Counted from the first letter of the stretch, positions 7,922 to 16,963 are shown. The stretch: DNA of 64,000 nt from Bin87 sp965203855 (GCA_965203855.1 CBDBDN010000005.1:992001-1056000), one strand, 5' to 3'. Notes: generated by a model not told the origin, from the sequence alone. Numbers and translations are program-made.

Positions 7922-9055
7922 GTGAAAAGCTACTACTTCTCCGAATTCCCCTACCACGAATACCCCGATGAGGAGGGCGAAAAGTACCCGTCCTTGCGCC
8001 TCACCTTCCCCAACACCTGGTTCAATCCGCACACCGCCAACGGCCTGTTCAAGCGCTACTTTGACGAGTGCGTCTATGCCGACGAACTGGGCTTTGACGG
8101 CATTATGCTCAACGAGCATCACAACACGCCGTCCTGTATGAACGCCGCTACCAACCTTTCGGCGGCGGTGCTGGCCCGCATCACCAGCCACTCCAAAATA
8201 CTGCTGCTCGGGAACATCCTGCCTATCCACGACAACCCCATCCGCCTGGCCGAGGAACTGGCGATGATTGATGTCATCTCCGGCGGCCGGCTGATTTCCG
8301 GCTTCGTGCGCGGCACCGGCGTAGAAACCGTTTCTACCAACAACAACCCGGTAGCCAATCGGGAACGCTTTGAGGAATGCCACGACCTGGTCATCAAAAC
8401 CTGGACGACGCCCGGCCCTTTCCGCTGGGAAGGCCAGCATTACAACTTCCGGGTAGTCAACCCCTGGATGGTGCCAATCCAGCAGCCGCATCCGCCGATC
8501 TGGGTGCCCGGCACTTCATCCCCGGAAACCGCCGAATGGTCGGGCCGCCACGGCTATACCTATGTCGCGTTCCTAACCGACCTGGATGTTACCGAGGAGC
8601 TGTTCGGAATGTACACCCAGGCCGCCAACGCCGCCGGCCGGGAAGCCACGCCCGACAACTTCGGCTACCTCCTCTGCTGCTATGTGGGCGATACCCAGGA
8701 AGAAGCCGACGAGCAGGCCAAGCATTTCATCTGGCGGATGGGGCCGACTTTGCGCGGCCCCCGCGAGTATATGGCGCCCGTGGGCTACCGTTCCGCCGCT
8801 GGCTCCGCCATCGCCGCCCGCCGCACCGGCCTCAAGCCCCTCAACCAGCAAACCTTTGAGGAACTGAAAGAGAACTACCATATCGTCTGCGGCACCCCCG
8901 ATACCGTACTCAAAAAGCTGGAATATCTGCACAGCCGGCTGGGTATGGAGCATCTGGTGTTCTACGGCCAGGAATCCCGTATGGGCCACGAGGCCACGAT
9001 GAAAAACATCGGGCTTTACGGCAAGGAAATCTTGCCCGTGATTCAGCAGTGGTAG
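7922..9055 (+). CDS. LLM-class flavin-dependent oxidoreductase
   Basis: A 377-residue member of the luciferase-like monooxygenase superfamily. Motifs in order: LTFPNTWFNPHTANGLFKRY, FDGIMLNEHHNTPSCMN (typical of the bacterial-luciferase alpha-like branch), LLGNILPIHDNPIRLAEE, ISGGRLISGFVRGTGVE and HPPIWVPGTSSPETAEW. Such enzymes use reduced FMN or F420 to oxygenate or oxidise organic substrates. The GTG start at 7922 is preceded by GGAGG (7906-7910); the longer upstream frame lacks support. It is related to the enzyme at 46573, sharing the EHH motif and the HPPxWxPGT strand. The substrate is unknown. Confidence 0.88.
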   Translation: MKSYYFSEFPYHEYPDEEGEKYPSLRLTFPNTWFNPHTANGLFKRYFDECVYADELGFDGIMLNEHHNTPSCMNAATNLSAAVLARITSHSKILLLGNILPIHDNPIRLAEELAMIDVISGGRLISGFVRGTGVETVSTNNNPVANRERFEECHDLVIKTWTTPGPFRWEGQHYNFRVVNPWMVPIQQPHPPIWVPGTSSPETAEWSGRHGYTYVAFLTDLDVTEELFGMYTQAANAAGREATPDNFGYLLCCYVGDTQEEADEQAKHFIWRMGPTLRGPREYMAPVGYRSAAGSAIAARRTGLKPLNQQTFEELKENYHIVCGTPDTVLKKLEYLHSRLGMEHLVFYGQESRMGHEATMKNIGLYGKEILPVIQQW

Positions 9056-9121
9056 AACCGCGCATCCTGCTTGCCGGCGGCATAGTAGCCCCGAACCCGG
9101 CAAACCCGTTCCCGATAAAGC

Positions 9122-9149
9122 AGAGGGGCAGGTGATACCCGCCCCCTCT
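9122..9149. terminator. bidirectional hairpin between convergent genes
   Basis: AGAGGGGCAGGT pairs with ACCCGCCCCCTCT with one bulge. It lies between the flavin oxidoreductase stop (9055) and the stop of the convergent stress-protein gene (9173), so it could serve both. Confidence 0.5.
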
Positions 9150-9172
9150 CGGTTGACGCTAACCGGCGGCGG

Positions 9173-10210
9173 CTACACGCCGGCCAGCGCCGGCTCCTGG
9201 CGCAGGGCGGACACGCCCCGGCGTTGGTCAGCGGCGGTCTCCACCGCCCCGAAGCCCCCCGCCAGCGGCCCGCGCACCAGCAGCGTCGGCGCCGGCGAAT
9301 GCCGCACTACCCGATCGGCCACGCTGCCCAGCAAGGCCCGGCCCACCCCGCTGCGCCCGTGCGTAGTCATCACCACCAGGGATTGCGCCGGTTCCCGCGC
9401 CAGTTCCGCAATCGCATCCGGTGCCGCCGCATGGGTATTCACCAGCCGCACGCCGGTGATGCCGAAGTGCGCTTCCAGCCGCCTGGCAATGCGATGCAGG
9501 TAGTCAACGGACAGCTCCGACAGCCGTTCCGACAGCGCCGCCGGGCCGCCAAAGTGCAGGCCGCCCTCGCCGTCCAGCCGTGTCCAGTCGGCGCGGCCGC
9601 TGAAGTAGTCGGCGCCGTGCGTGCTTTGGCAGAGAGTCATCCGGGCGCCGAACAGCTGCGCGATTTCGGCGGCGTGATCCAGCGCGCGCTCGGCGAACTT
9701 GGAGCCGTCCAGCGGAACGATGATCTGGTCAACGCTCTCCATCGGCACGGGCGACTCGTCATCGTTGCATCGGACGGTAAAGACGGGGTTCTGCACTCCG
9801 CCCACCACTCGGCTGGTAACGCTGCCCATCACCAGACGGGAAAACCCGCTGCGCCCGTGCGTGGACATCACAATCAGCGCGTCGGGATGCTCCGCCGCCA
9901 AGCCGGTGATAACGCCCACCGGCGCCCCCTCTCGGGCCAGCGTGTCAATAGGAACGGCAACTCCGAACTTTTCCAGCTGTCGCCGCTGTGCCAACAGGTA
10001 GGCCGAAACGCGGTCGTGTTCCGCCAGGGCCAGCGCGCCGCTGTAACGCCCGCGCTCCGCATCTACCTGCCAGTCGGGTGCGGCGGTAAAGGAACGCGCC
10101 AGCGTGATCCGCGCGCCGGCGGCCTGCGCCAGCATCCGCGCCGCCGGCAGCGCCTGCGCCGACAGCTCCGAGCCGTCAAGGGGAACGATAATGTGCCTGT
10201 ACAATGCCAT
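9173..10210 (-). CDS. tandem-domain universal stress protein
   Basis: A 345-residue protein made of two UspA domains. Domain 1 (about 1-150) starts YRHIIVPLDGSELS and carries the ATP-loop motif STHGRSGFSRLVMGSVTSRV. Domain 2 (about 160-320) starts QIIVPLDGSKFAERAL and carries TTHGRSGVGRALLGSVADRV. Both loops keep the Gly-x2-Gly-x9-Gly-Ser spacing of ATP-binding members. The second of two adjacent ATGs (10210) is chosen because AAAGGAGG lies 7 bases upstream; 10213 is equally in frame. The family acts in stress survival, often as an AMP/ATP sensor. Confidence 0.9.
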   Translation of the reverse strand: MALYRHIIVPLDGSELSAQALPAARMLAQAAGARITLARSFTAAPDWQVDAERGRYSGALALAEHDRVSAYLLAQRRQLEKFGVAVPIDTLAREGAPVGVITGLAAEHPDALIVMSTHGRSGFSRLVMGSVTSRVVGGVQNPVFTVRCNDDESPVPMESVDQIIVPLDGSKFAERALDHAAEIAQLFGARMTLCQSTHGADYFSGRADWTRLDGEGGLHFGGPAALSERLSELSVDYLHRIARRLEAHFGITGVRLVNTHAAAPDAIAELAREPAQSLVVMTTHGRSGVGRALLGSVADRVVRHSPAPTLLVRGPLAGGFGAVETAADQRRGVSALRQEPALAGV

Positions 10211-10435
10211 CATACTGCCTCCTTTCTGCCGGATATGGACAACCGCTGCGCTTGGCAATCCGGTTCCGATTTGCATCCACTATCGGAAAACCGTATAAAT
10301 GCTATTGATAGATCTAATATACCTTGACCCGGCGAATCTGGCAACCCCTGCGTTAGCAGCGGCGTGATAGACTTGACGCGCGGCATTCATTCGCAGCCGT
10401 TTTCAGCACACGGAACCAGTCGGGAGGGCATTGAT

Positions 10436-11677
10436 ATGCAGCCGCTGCGCGATTTGCGAGTTCTGGCCGTTACGGTTTTTCTGGCCGGCCCCTTTTTGAG
10501 TATGACGCTGGCCCGGCTGGGCGCCGAGGTCATCAAAATAGAACTGCCGGGCCGGGGCGACCCGGTGCGCGGCAACGGCCCTTTCGCCGGCCCCGACGGC
10601 ATCGTCAACGAACCGCATTCCCCCGATTATATCGCTACCCGTTTCCTCAAGCGCAGCCAGGGCGTCAAGAGCGTTACTCTGGACTTGAAACATCCGCAAG
10701 GGCGGGATCTGTTCCTGCAAATGGCGCGCCAGTCCGACATCCTGCTGGAAAACCTGGCTCCCGGCGCAATGACCCGCCTCGGCCTCGGCTATGACGACAT
10801 CGCCGCCGCCAACCCCGGCATCATCTACGCCAGCATCTCCGGCTACGGGCAGACCGGCCCTTACGCCCACCAGCCCGCCCACGACCCGCAAATCCAGGGG
10901 ATGAGCGGCCTGATGGACATTAACGGCGAACCCGACGGCCCGCCGACCCGCGTCGGTTTCTACATCGGCGACCTGGTTACGCCAATGTTCGCCGCTACCG
11001 CCATCCTGGCCGCCCTGCGGGAAAAGGAAAAGACGGGGCAAGGCGCCTATCTGGATGTCTCAATGATGGACACGCTGGCGTCGCTGATGCTGATGGAAAA
11101 CTTGGAGGAGGACCTCGCCGCCGGCATTCCGCTGCGTACCGGCAACAACAGCCGCAGTGGGCCAACCGGCCAGTACCAGGCAAGCGACGGCGCCGTCATC
11201 ATCACCGCCGCCAGCGACGACCAATGGCGCCGCCTGTGCCAGGCCATCGGCGCGCCGGAGCTGATTGACGACGCCCGTTTCGCCCGCTATCAGGTTCGTT
11301 CCGCAAACGCCGCCGCTGCCCGCGCCGCAGTACAGGAACGCATCGGCAAAATGACACGCGCCGCTGCGCTGGAATGCCTCTCCGCCGGCGATGTGCCCTG
11401 CGCCCCTGTCCGCACCGTCCCCGAAATCCTGTCCGACCCGCACTTCCGTGAGCGCGGCACCCTGCGCCCGATGCGGAACGCCGCCATCCCCAACGCAATC
11501 GTATCCGGCGCCGTTGACGAACTAGTACCCGGCTTCCCCATCCTGTTCAACGGCCAACCCCTGCCCGACGTCCCCGGCGCCCCAACTTTGGGGATGCACA
11601 ACGCCGCCATACTTGCGGAGCTGTGCGGCATAGATGCGGCGGGGCTGGAACGGCTGCGGGCGGATGGGGTGGTATGA
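10436..11677 (+). CDS. family III CoA-transferase (CaiB/BaiF type)
   Basis: A 413-residue protein with the hallmarks of family III CoA-transferases: LADTVFLAGPxxSMTLARLGAEVIKIE-like N-terminus, KSVTLDLKHPQG, the FLEN-like DILLENLAPGAMTRLGLGYD segment, ASISGYGQTGPY, and VGFYIGDLVTPMFAATAILA with the Asp of GD as the expected catalytic residue. These enzymes move CoA between carboxylic acids by covalent Asp-CoA intermediates. GGGAGG precedes the ATG at 10436. Nearby CitE-like and acyl-CoA dehydrogenase genes suggest use in catabolism of organic acids; the acid is not known. Confidence 0.9.
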   Translation: MQPLRDLRVLAVTVFLAGPFLSMTLARLGAEVIKIELPGRGDPVRGNGPFAGPDGIVNEPHSPDYIATRFLKRSQGVKSVTLDLKHPQGRDLFLQMARQSDILLENLAPGAMTRLGLGYDDIAAANPGIIYASISGYGQTGPYAHQPAHDPQIQGMSGLMDINGEPDGPPTRVGFYIGDLVTPMFAATAILAALREKEKTGQGAYLDVSMMDTLASLMLMENLEEDLAAGIPLRTGNNSRSGPTGQYQASDGAVIITAASDDQWRRLCQAIGAPELIDDARFARYQVRSANAAAARAAVQERIGKMTRAAALECLSAGDVPCAPVRTVPEILSDPHFRERGTLRPMRNAAIPNAIVSGAVDELVPGFPILFNGQPLPDVPGAPTLGMHNAAILAELCGIDAAGLERLRADGVV

Positions 11678-11752
11678 TCCCGATATGCCGTCTAATCAGC
11701 GGCTTTACTACCGTTAGTCAGATGGGCTCCGACTGCCAAAAGTGAGTTCCTG

Positions 11753-12478
11753 ATGAAAACCGTCATTGCCGTCATTATGTTGACCGCGCTTGTCGCTTGC
11801 GCTCCGCAAGAGAGCGCCCTTACGCCCCGGCCAACCTATACCCCGTATCCTACCTACACGCCGGCTGCTATCGCCACGCCGCGGCCGACTTATACCCCTT
11901 ACCCTAACAGTGCGGCAGCAAGCAATGATTTTTCAGTAACCGCAATCGACGGCAGTACAGAATGGCTCTTTGGCATTGCCTCCGATGCTTACGATAAGGG
12001 GCAGGAGCAATTCGCAGACGGCGAGTATAAGGCCGCTATCTACAGTTTCAAGGAAGCCCAACGGCATCGTGGCAGGCCATCGGAGATTTTAGAGAGCCGG
12101 ATTGGATTGGCGTATCACGCTTTGGGACAATACGATATGGCCATTACCCACCATTCCAATGCGGTAGTCATCAATGATGATGCCGTAAATCGCATAAACC
12201 GGGCAGTTTCGTATTGGGGTAACTCGCAATGTGAACTGGCCATCAGCGATGCACAGGCCGCCCTGGCAAAGGAAATGGCAACCGGCGAAGGTTTTAATTC
12301 TGACGCTGAGGCCAATTTTGTGCTTGTAGGGTGTTATTACGAGCAAAGTAAGTACCTCCAAGCGTTGCAGCACGCTGACGCTGGCATCGCAATCGCGAAT
12401 GACCATCAGTATGTTGAATCCGAAATTGCAATAATGATCGAACTGCGCGACGTTATACGGTACGAACTTAACCGATAA
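11753..12478 (+). CDS. tetratricopeptide-repeat lipoprotein
   Basis: A 241-residue protein with a lipoprotein signal (MLTALVAC, lipid-attached Cys16). Residues 24-50 form a PTYTPYP repeat linker of the kind common on Chloroflexota surface lipoproteins. Residues 70-240 hold TPR-like helices: AYDKGQEQFADGEYKAAIYS, then ESRIGLAYHALGQYDMAITH, then CELAISDAQAALA, then GCYYEQSKYLQALQHADAGI. It probably sits on the outside of the membrane and binds partners. No transport or enzymatic neighbour fixes its role. Codon use looks less GC-biased than in the flanking genes. Confidence 0.8.
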   Translation: MKTVIAVIMLTALVACAPQESALTPRPTYTPYPTYTPAAIATPRPTYTPYPNSAAASNDFSVTAIDGSTEWLFGIASDAYDKGQEQFADGEYKAAIYSFKEAQRHRGRPSEILESRIGLAYHALGQYDMAITHHSNAVVINDDAVNRINRAVSYWGNSQCELAISDAQAALAKEMATGEGFNSDAEANFVLVGCYYEQSKYLQALQHADAGIAIANDHQYVESEIAIMIELRDVIRYELNR

Positions 12479-12507
12479 CCGCCGACTAACATCGGCATTT
12501 ATCGGTT
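12470..12507 (+). terminator. nested hairpin at the end of the TPR lipoprotein gene
   Basis: AACCGATAA pairs with TTATCGGTT and an inner GCCGA/TCGGC stem closes on a 6-base loop. It overlaps the stop codon. No T-run follows, so termination is plausible but not proven. Confidence 0.5.
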
Positions 12508-12536
12508 ACCGCTCCTCAAAACCAAGCGAACTGAAT

Positions 12537-13355
12537 ATGCCCCCCATCCTAATCATCGGCAGCGCTATACCCGAAACCGTACGCCGCGCCGCAACCGGCG
12601 CCAGCGCCCTCCGCATTGGCGGCGTCGGCGCCATTATGGCGCAGGAACTGCATCGCTCCGGCTTGGATGTTGCCCTGCTAACCCTAACCAGCGACGATGC
12701 GCCCGGCCGGACGGCGCAAAACCTGCTCCGCCAGCAGCCCTTTGCCGTCCATACGACGCCGGCCGCCGGCACCGTCGGCTATACTGATGTGCTGACCACC
12801 GCCGGCGAACCGCAGGAACTGGACGCCCTATATCCGACCATATCTTGGGGCGAAATCAACGCCGCCGCCATTGCGCTAATCCCGCAGCACGATTGGGTTG
12901 CCGCCGACTGCAATCTGGACGCCAGCGCCCTGCGGGAAATCGCCCAACGCACCCCGTCCGTCCGTCTGGTCCTCAACGGCACCGCCCCCGACCGCTGCGA
13001 CCGCATCTTGGCTACTGCCGATTACCCCAAAGCGGCGGTTACTCTCAACCGCAGCGAGGCTGCTATCCTCTACAGCTTGACCCAAGCTGCCAACCCGGAC
13101 GAATTGGCCCGCCAACTCAATACCCAACACCTGCTGATTACCCACGACGCCGACGGCTGGCTGCTAACCGCCGCCGGCCAAACCATCCGCCGGCCCGCCG
13201 TACCCGTCCCGCCGGATACCGACTTTATCGGCGCCGGAGATGCGGCCACCGCCGGCCTGTTCTACGCCCTCGCCGCCGGGCTGCCGCCGGCCGACCACAT
13301 CAACCCCGCCATCGCCCGCCGCCTGCAACGCAACTGCTTGCCGTCAACCGGCTAA
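12537..13355 (+). CDS. PfkB-family carbohydrate kinase
   Basis: A 272-residue protein that is short for the ribokinase/PfkB superfamily (usually 290-320) but keeps its order: a Gly-Gly near residue 29 (LRIGGVGAIMAQEL), LTSDDAPGRTAQNLL, the lid segment, a nucleotide region TLNRSEAAIL, LLITHDADGWLL and the anion-hole/catalytic motif DFIGAGDAATAGLFYALAAG, with Asp in GAGD as the base. It phosphorylates a sugar or nucleoside hydroxyl; the substrate is not evident. It sits directly before the CitE-like gene. Confidence 0.8.
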   Translation: MPPILIIGSAIPETVRRAATGASALRIGGVGAIMAQELHRSGLDVALLTLTSDDAPGRTAQNLLRQQPFAVHTTPAAGTVGYTDVLTTAGEPQELDALYPTISWGEINAAAIALIPQHDWVAADCNLDASALREIAQRTPSVRLVLNGTAPDRCDRILATADYPKAAVTLNRSEAAILYSLTQAANPDELARQLNTQHLLITHDADGWLLTAAGQTIRRPAVPVPPDTDFIGAGDAATAGLFYALAAGLPPADHINPAIARRLQRNCLPSTG

Positions 13356-13371
13356 ATGGTATGGATGAACC

Positions 13372-13425
13372 GGATAAAGGGGATAATATCAGATAATATA
13401 CTTATCCTGTTTATCCCCTTTATCC
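13372..13425. repeat. 15-bp perfect inverted repeat
   Basis: GGATAAAGGGGATAA (13372-13386) and TTATCCCCTTTATCC (13411-13425) are exact reverse complements with a 24-base AT-rich loop. It lies between the kinase and the CitE-like gene and could be a terminator for the kinase or a mobile-repeat remnant. A related ATGGATGAACxGGAT string occurs near 63325. Confidence 0.7.
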
Positions 13426-13460
13426 ATGCCATCAATTGCCCCATCAGGAGGAACCCCGCA

Positions 13461-14366
13461 ATGCCCCGTATTACCGCCAAGCCCCTGCGCTCCGTGATGT
13501 TCGTTCCCGGCAACAAAGAGGACTGGATGCGTAAAGCCCCGCAGTACGGCGCCGACGCCCTCATCCTTGACTTGGAGGACTCCGTGCCGGAGTACGACAA
13601 AGACGCCGCCCGTCCGCTGGTCGCCAGGATGATTGACGAACTGGCGGCGCGCGTCCAGACGCTGTTCGTCCGCGTCAACCGGCTGGAAACCGGCCTCACC
13701 GGCTTTGACCTGGAAGCCGTTACCCGCCCCGGACTCTACGGCATCCTGCTGCCCAAAGTGGAGACGCCGGCCGATGTAGTGGAAGCGGACATCCTGCTGC
13801 GCTACTTTGAGCGCAAGGCCGGAATGCCCCTCAACACCGTCTGCATCGACCCCGGCCTGGAAACGGCCTCCGGCATCCGAATGGCCTACGACATCGCCAT
13901 GGCCTCCGACCGGGTAGCCCATATGGGCGGCAGCGGCGGCAAAGGCGGCGACACCGCCCGCAGCGTGGGCTACCGCTGGACCCTGGAAGGAACCGAAACG
14001 CTGTATCTCCGCAGCAAAGTCCTGATGGACGCCCGCGCCGCCGGCATCCAGTGGCCTATCAGCGGCGGCTGGTTTGACATCCGCGACCTGGACGGCTTGC
14101 GCTACTGGGCGAACAACCTCAAAGCGCTGGGCTACACCGGAATGCACCTGATACACCCGTCCCATGTCCCCATCGTCAACGAGATTTTCACGCCCACCGC
14201 CGCTGAAATCGCTTTCTGGCAGGGCCTGCTGGACGCTATGGAGCAGAGCCGCCGCGCGGGCACCGCCGCCGTAACCTACGCCGGCGATATGGTGGATGTC
14301 GCCCATGAGGAAACCGCCAAAGCGATGCTGGCAATGTGCCGCAGCCTCGGCCTGGTGCGGGAATAG
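13461..14366 (+). CDS. HpcH/HpaI aldolase/citrate-lyase beta-like protein (CitE-like)
   Basis: A 301-residue protein of the CitE-like group: LRSVMFVPGNKEDWMRKAPQ at the N-terminus, ADALILDLEDSVPEYDKDAA (metal-binding acidic motif), RVNRLETG, GILLPKVETPADVVEAD with the catalytic-site Glu, ALGYTGMHLIHPSHVPIVNE at the C-terminus. The family cleaves or forms C-C bonds of CoA-thioesters such as malyl-, citramalyl- or methylmalyl-CoA. AGGAGG lies 8 bases before the chosen ATG; a longer frame reads through the inverted repeat and is rejected. An acyl-CoA dehydrogenase lies 1.4 kb on. Confidence 0.88.
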   Translation: MPRITAKPLRSVMFVPGNKEDWMRKAPQYGADALILDLEDSVPEYDKDAARPLVARMIDELAARVQTLFVRVNRLETGLTGFDLEAVTRPGLYGILLPKVETPADVVEADILLRYFERKAGMPLNTVCIDPGLETASGIRMAYDIAMASDRVAHMGGSGGKGGDTARSVGYRWTLEGTETLYLRSKVLMDARAAGIQWPISGGWFDIRDLDGLRYWANNLKALGYTGMHLIHPSHVPIVNEIFTPTAAEIAFWQGLLDAMEQSRRAGTAAVTYAGDMVDVAHEETAKAMLAMCRSLGLVRE

Positions 14367-14370
14367 CGCA

Positions 14371-14970
14371 ATGCGGTCAATACTGCGCCGCTTTACCCGC
14401 CCCATCTGGAACCTGTTCGGCTACGATGCCGAATTCTGGCGCGGCCCAATGCTGGCCGGCGCGCTGCTGGCGGCAGTTACCTGGATAATCTGGTACTATA
14501 CGAAAGTACCCTGCACCGCAGCGCTGGCCGCCGACGGCCTCTGCAACCCCGGCGCCCTCGCCAACTATATCAATGTGGACATAGCATCCCGTTGCACCGC
14601 AGCGTGGCTAGGCACAACCACCCTAACCGGAGGTATCAACGCCGTTATGCTGGAACGAGAACGACAACGCACCGAGGAAGCCCGCCAGCGCGCTGATGAA
14701 GCCCGGCAAGAATTGGCCGAGCACCGCAGGCTTTACGATGCCCGGATTCAGGAACTGATCAACGAAAATCGGGCGGAGCGCCAGCAGTCCGCCGCCGAGC
14801 GCCAGCAGTCCGCCGTCGAGCGCCAGCAGTCTGCCGCCGAGCGCCAGCAATTCGTCGCTACCCAGCAGACGATGCTGGACACCATGGCCGAGATGTCGGC
14901 CACCATAGCCGAACTGCGCCAGCACAACGGCGCCGGCAACGGCGCAGCCATGCCAGGCGAGCAGCCGTAA
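14371..14970 (+). CDS. membrane-anchored coiled-coil protein with RQQSAAE repeats
   Basis: A 199-residue protein with a basic N-terminus, a membrane segment at about residues 27-44 (LAGALLAAVTWIIWYY) and possibly a second at about 75-85. From residue 90 to 185 it is a charged coiled coil with the short repeat ERQQSAA three to four times. The ATG at 14371 lies 4 bases after the CitE-like stop. A truncated second copy of its coiled-coil half follows. Three further membrane/coiled-coil genes of similar style occur at 52.3, 60.5 and 61.0 kb. Function is unknown. Confidence 0.65.
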   Translation: MRSILRRFTRPIWNLFGYDAEFWRGPMLAGALLAAVTWIIWYYTKVPCTAALAADGLCNPGALANYINVDIASRCTAAWLGTTTLTGGINAVMLERERQRTEEARQRADEARQELAEHRRLYDARIQELINENRAERQQSAAERQQSAVERQQSAAERQQFVATQQTMLDTMAEMSATIAELRQHNGAGNGAAMPGEQP

Positions 14971-15031
14971 CATACTCTGCACCGCCCAGTGGTTGTATCC
15001 TGCCATCCGGCCCGGAGGTATCAACGCCGTT

Positions 15032-15265
15032 ATGCTGGAACGAGAACGACAGCGCACCGCGGAAATTTGGCAAGAAATAGCCGCGCAACGCAAGCTTTAC
15101 GATGCGCGAATCCAAGAACTGCTCAACGAAAACCGGGAGGAACGCCAGCAGTCCGCCGCCGAGCGCCAGCAATTTATCGCTACCCAGCAGACGATGCTGG
15201 CCACCATGGCCGAGATGTCGGCCACCATAGCCGAACTGCACCGGCAAAACCGCAGCCGGCCATGA
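15032..15265 (+). pseudogene. truncated tandem copy of the coiled-coil gene
   Basis: From about 15010 the DNA repeats the upstream gene: GGAGGTATCAACGCCGTTAT then LERERQRT, LYDARIQEL, NENREERQQSAAERQQF, ATQQTML and TMAEMSATIAEL. The copy lacks the membrane segments and has fewer RQQ repeats. The ATG at 15032 follows a GGAGG 13 bases upstream that in the parent gene is internal coding sequence. A TTG at 14993 would add 13 residues. It may be a non-functional partial duplication or may express a soluble coiled coil of 77 residues. Confidence 0.55.
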
Positions 15266-15298
15266 TGACAACCCCGTACCCTCCGCAGCCTTACTTAA

Positions 15299-15327
15299 TT
15301 GACAGGCCGTCAACCGCCCCTTAAAAT
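15299..15327 (+). promoter_or_regulatory. sigma70-type promoter for the Lrp-like domain gene
   Basis: TTGACA (15299-15304) and TAAAAT (15322-15327) are separated by 17 bases. The start codon lies about 100 bases downstream. Confidence 0.6.
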
Positions 15328-15429
15328 TGGGCGCACCGCATCGCATCCCGCGCTTCCGGCGCATCGGATGCAGCGCCCATCGGGCAAACTTTCCGCAAAA
15401 CAAGCCCCCAAAAAAGGAGACTCCAAGTT

Positions 15430-15666
15430 ATGGCTACCAAAGCCTTCCTGCTGGTTGAAACCGCCGTCGGCCGCACCCGCGACGTTGCCAATACCCTCCG
15501 CGACCTGGACGGCATCGAGTCGGTGGACGTAGTCACCGGCCCCTACGACATCATCGCCATCATCACCGGCGCCGATATGTCGATAGTCGGCGGCATCGTC
15601 ACCGAAAAAATCCATACCGTAGTCGGCGTGGTGCGTACCGTAACCTGCGTCGCCGTGGACGCCTGA
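15430..15666 (+). CDS. stand-alone Lrp/AsnC ligand-binding (RAM) domain protein
   Basis: A 78-residue protein equal to the effector-binding half of Lrp/AsnC regulators with no DNA-binding half: KAFLLVETAVGRTRDVANTL, VDVVTGPYDIIAIITG and VRTVTCVAVDA give the beta-alpha-beta-beta-alpha-beta order. Stand-alone RAM proteins form ring oligomers and bind amino acids. AAAAAGGAG precedes the ATG and a good promoter lies upstream. The acyl-CoA dehydrogenase gene begins 64 bases downstream and may be co-transcribed. Confidence 0.85.
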   Translation: MATKAFLLVETAVGRTRDVANTLRDLDGIESVDVVTGPYDIIAIITGADMSIVGGIVTEKIHTVVGVVRTVTCVAVDA

Positions 15667-15729
15667 CGCCGCGCGCATACTACCCAGGCTCAGGCCCCGG
15701 TTCCGGCCGGCCGGCAGCAGGAGGTTCCA

Positions 15730-16905
15730 GTGGAGTACCGCTTTACTCCGGGCGACGCTGATTTTCGCCGCGAATTGCGTCAGTTTATAACCGATGAACT
15801 GCCCTCCGATTGGGAAGGCGGCGGCCGCTGGCCGGAGGAATACGACTGGGACTTTACGATGCAGTTGCGCGGCCGCCTCGCCGATAAAGGCTGGCTGACC
15901 ATGCACTGGCCCCAGGAATACGGAGGACAGGACGCCTCCCCGGTGCGCTCCGCCATCTACAACGAGGAACTGGCCTACTTGAGGGCGCCGGGCCGCGATA
16001 TTTTCGGCGTCCGTATGCTGGGGCCAACCCTGATGATACACGGCAGCGCCGAGCAGAAACGGGAACATCTGCCGCCCATCGCCGCCGGCCAAATCCAATG
16101 GTGCCAAGGATACAGCGAACCGGAATCCGGCTCCGACCTGGCATCCTTAAGCACTCGCGCCGTCCGCGACGGCGACGACTACATCATCAACGGCGCCAAA
16201 ATCTGGACCACGCTGGCCCATCGCTCCGACTGGATTATGTGCCTGGCCCGCACCGACCCGGATGCCCCCCGGCATCGCGGAATCAGCTTCATCCTGGTGG
16301 ATATGAAATCGCCCGGCGTTGAAGTTCGCCCCGTCATCAACATGGCCGGCGGCCACGAGTTCAACCAGGTCATCTTTGACAATGTGCGCGTTCCCAGCAG
16401 CAATGTCGTCGGCGAGGAAAACCGGGGCTGGTATGTGGCCGTAACGCTGCTGGACTTTGAGCGCTCCGGCATTGACTATTCCGCCATCGCCCGGCGGCTG
16501 CTGGACGACACCCGCAGTTACGCCGCCGGCATATTCCGCAACGGCGCCCGCGTTACCGACGCCCCCTGGATGCGGAACCTCATGGCCGACCGCTACATTG
16601 AATGCGAGGTAGCGCGGCTGCTGGCTTACAATGTGGCCTGGATGCAGGGCGAGGGTCTGGTGCCTAACAAAGAGGCGTCAATGAGCAAGGCTTTCGGCAG
16701 CGAAACTCTGCACCGCGCCGCCAATGGCGTACTGGAAATCGCCGGGCTGCCGGGAGCGTTGGGCCGCGGCGAAAAGCGGGCCCCGCTACGCGGACGGCTG
16801 CCCGAAAACTGGATGATCAGCTTCTCCCATAAAATCGCCGGCGGCACCTCTGAAGTCCAGCGCGGCATCATCGCCGGCCGCGGACTGGGCTTGCCCCGGG
16901 GCTAA
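15730..16905 (+). CDS. acyl-CoA dehydrogenase
   Basis: A 391-residue flavoprotein of the acyl-CoA dehydrogenase family. Motifs in order: FRRELRQFITDELP, WPQEYGGQDASP, QWCQGYSEPESGSDLASL (FAD/substrate signature), GAKIWTTLAHRSDW, RGISFILVDMKSPGVEVRP, VIFDNVRVPSSNVVGEEN, and the C-terminal GGTSEVQRGIIAGRGLGLPR. It oxidises a CoA-thioester at the alpha-beta bond with FAD. The GTG start follows CAGGAGG. The absence of an obvious Glu in the usual straight-chain position makes the substrate class uncertain. Confidence 0.92.
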   Translation: MEYRFTPGDADFRRELRQFITDELPSDWEGGGRWPEEYDWDFTMQLRGRLADKGWLTMHWPQEYGGQDASPVRSAIYNEELAYLRAPGRDIFGVRMLGPTLMIHGSAEQKREHLPPIAAGQIQWCQGYSEPESGSDLASLSTRAVRDGDDYIINGAKIWTTLAHRSDWIMCLARTDPDAPRHRGISFILVDMKSPGVEVRPVINMAGGHEFNQVIFDNVRVPSSNVVGEENRGWYVAVTLLDFERSGIDYSAIARRLLDDTRSYAAGIFRNGARVTDAPWMRNLMADRYIECEVARLLAYNVAWMQGEGLVPNKEASMSKAFGSETLHRAANGVLEIAGLPGALGRGEKRAPLRGRLPENWMISFSHKIAGGTSEVQRGIIAGRGLGLPRG

Positions 16906-16963
16906 CCCGGACAGCCGTGGATAACCGGAGCGCGAGATCCTGCGCTGTCGGCGGGCGCATCAG

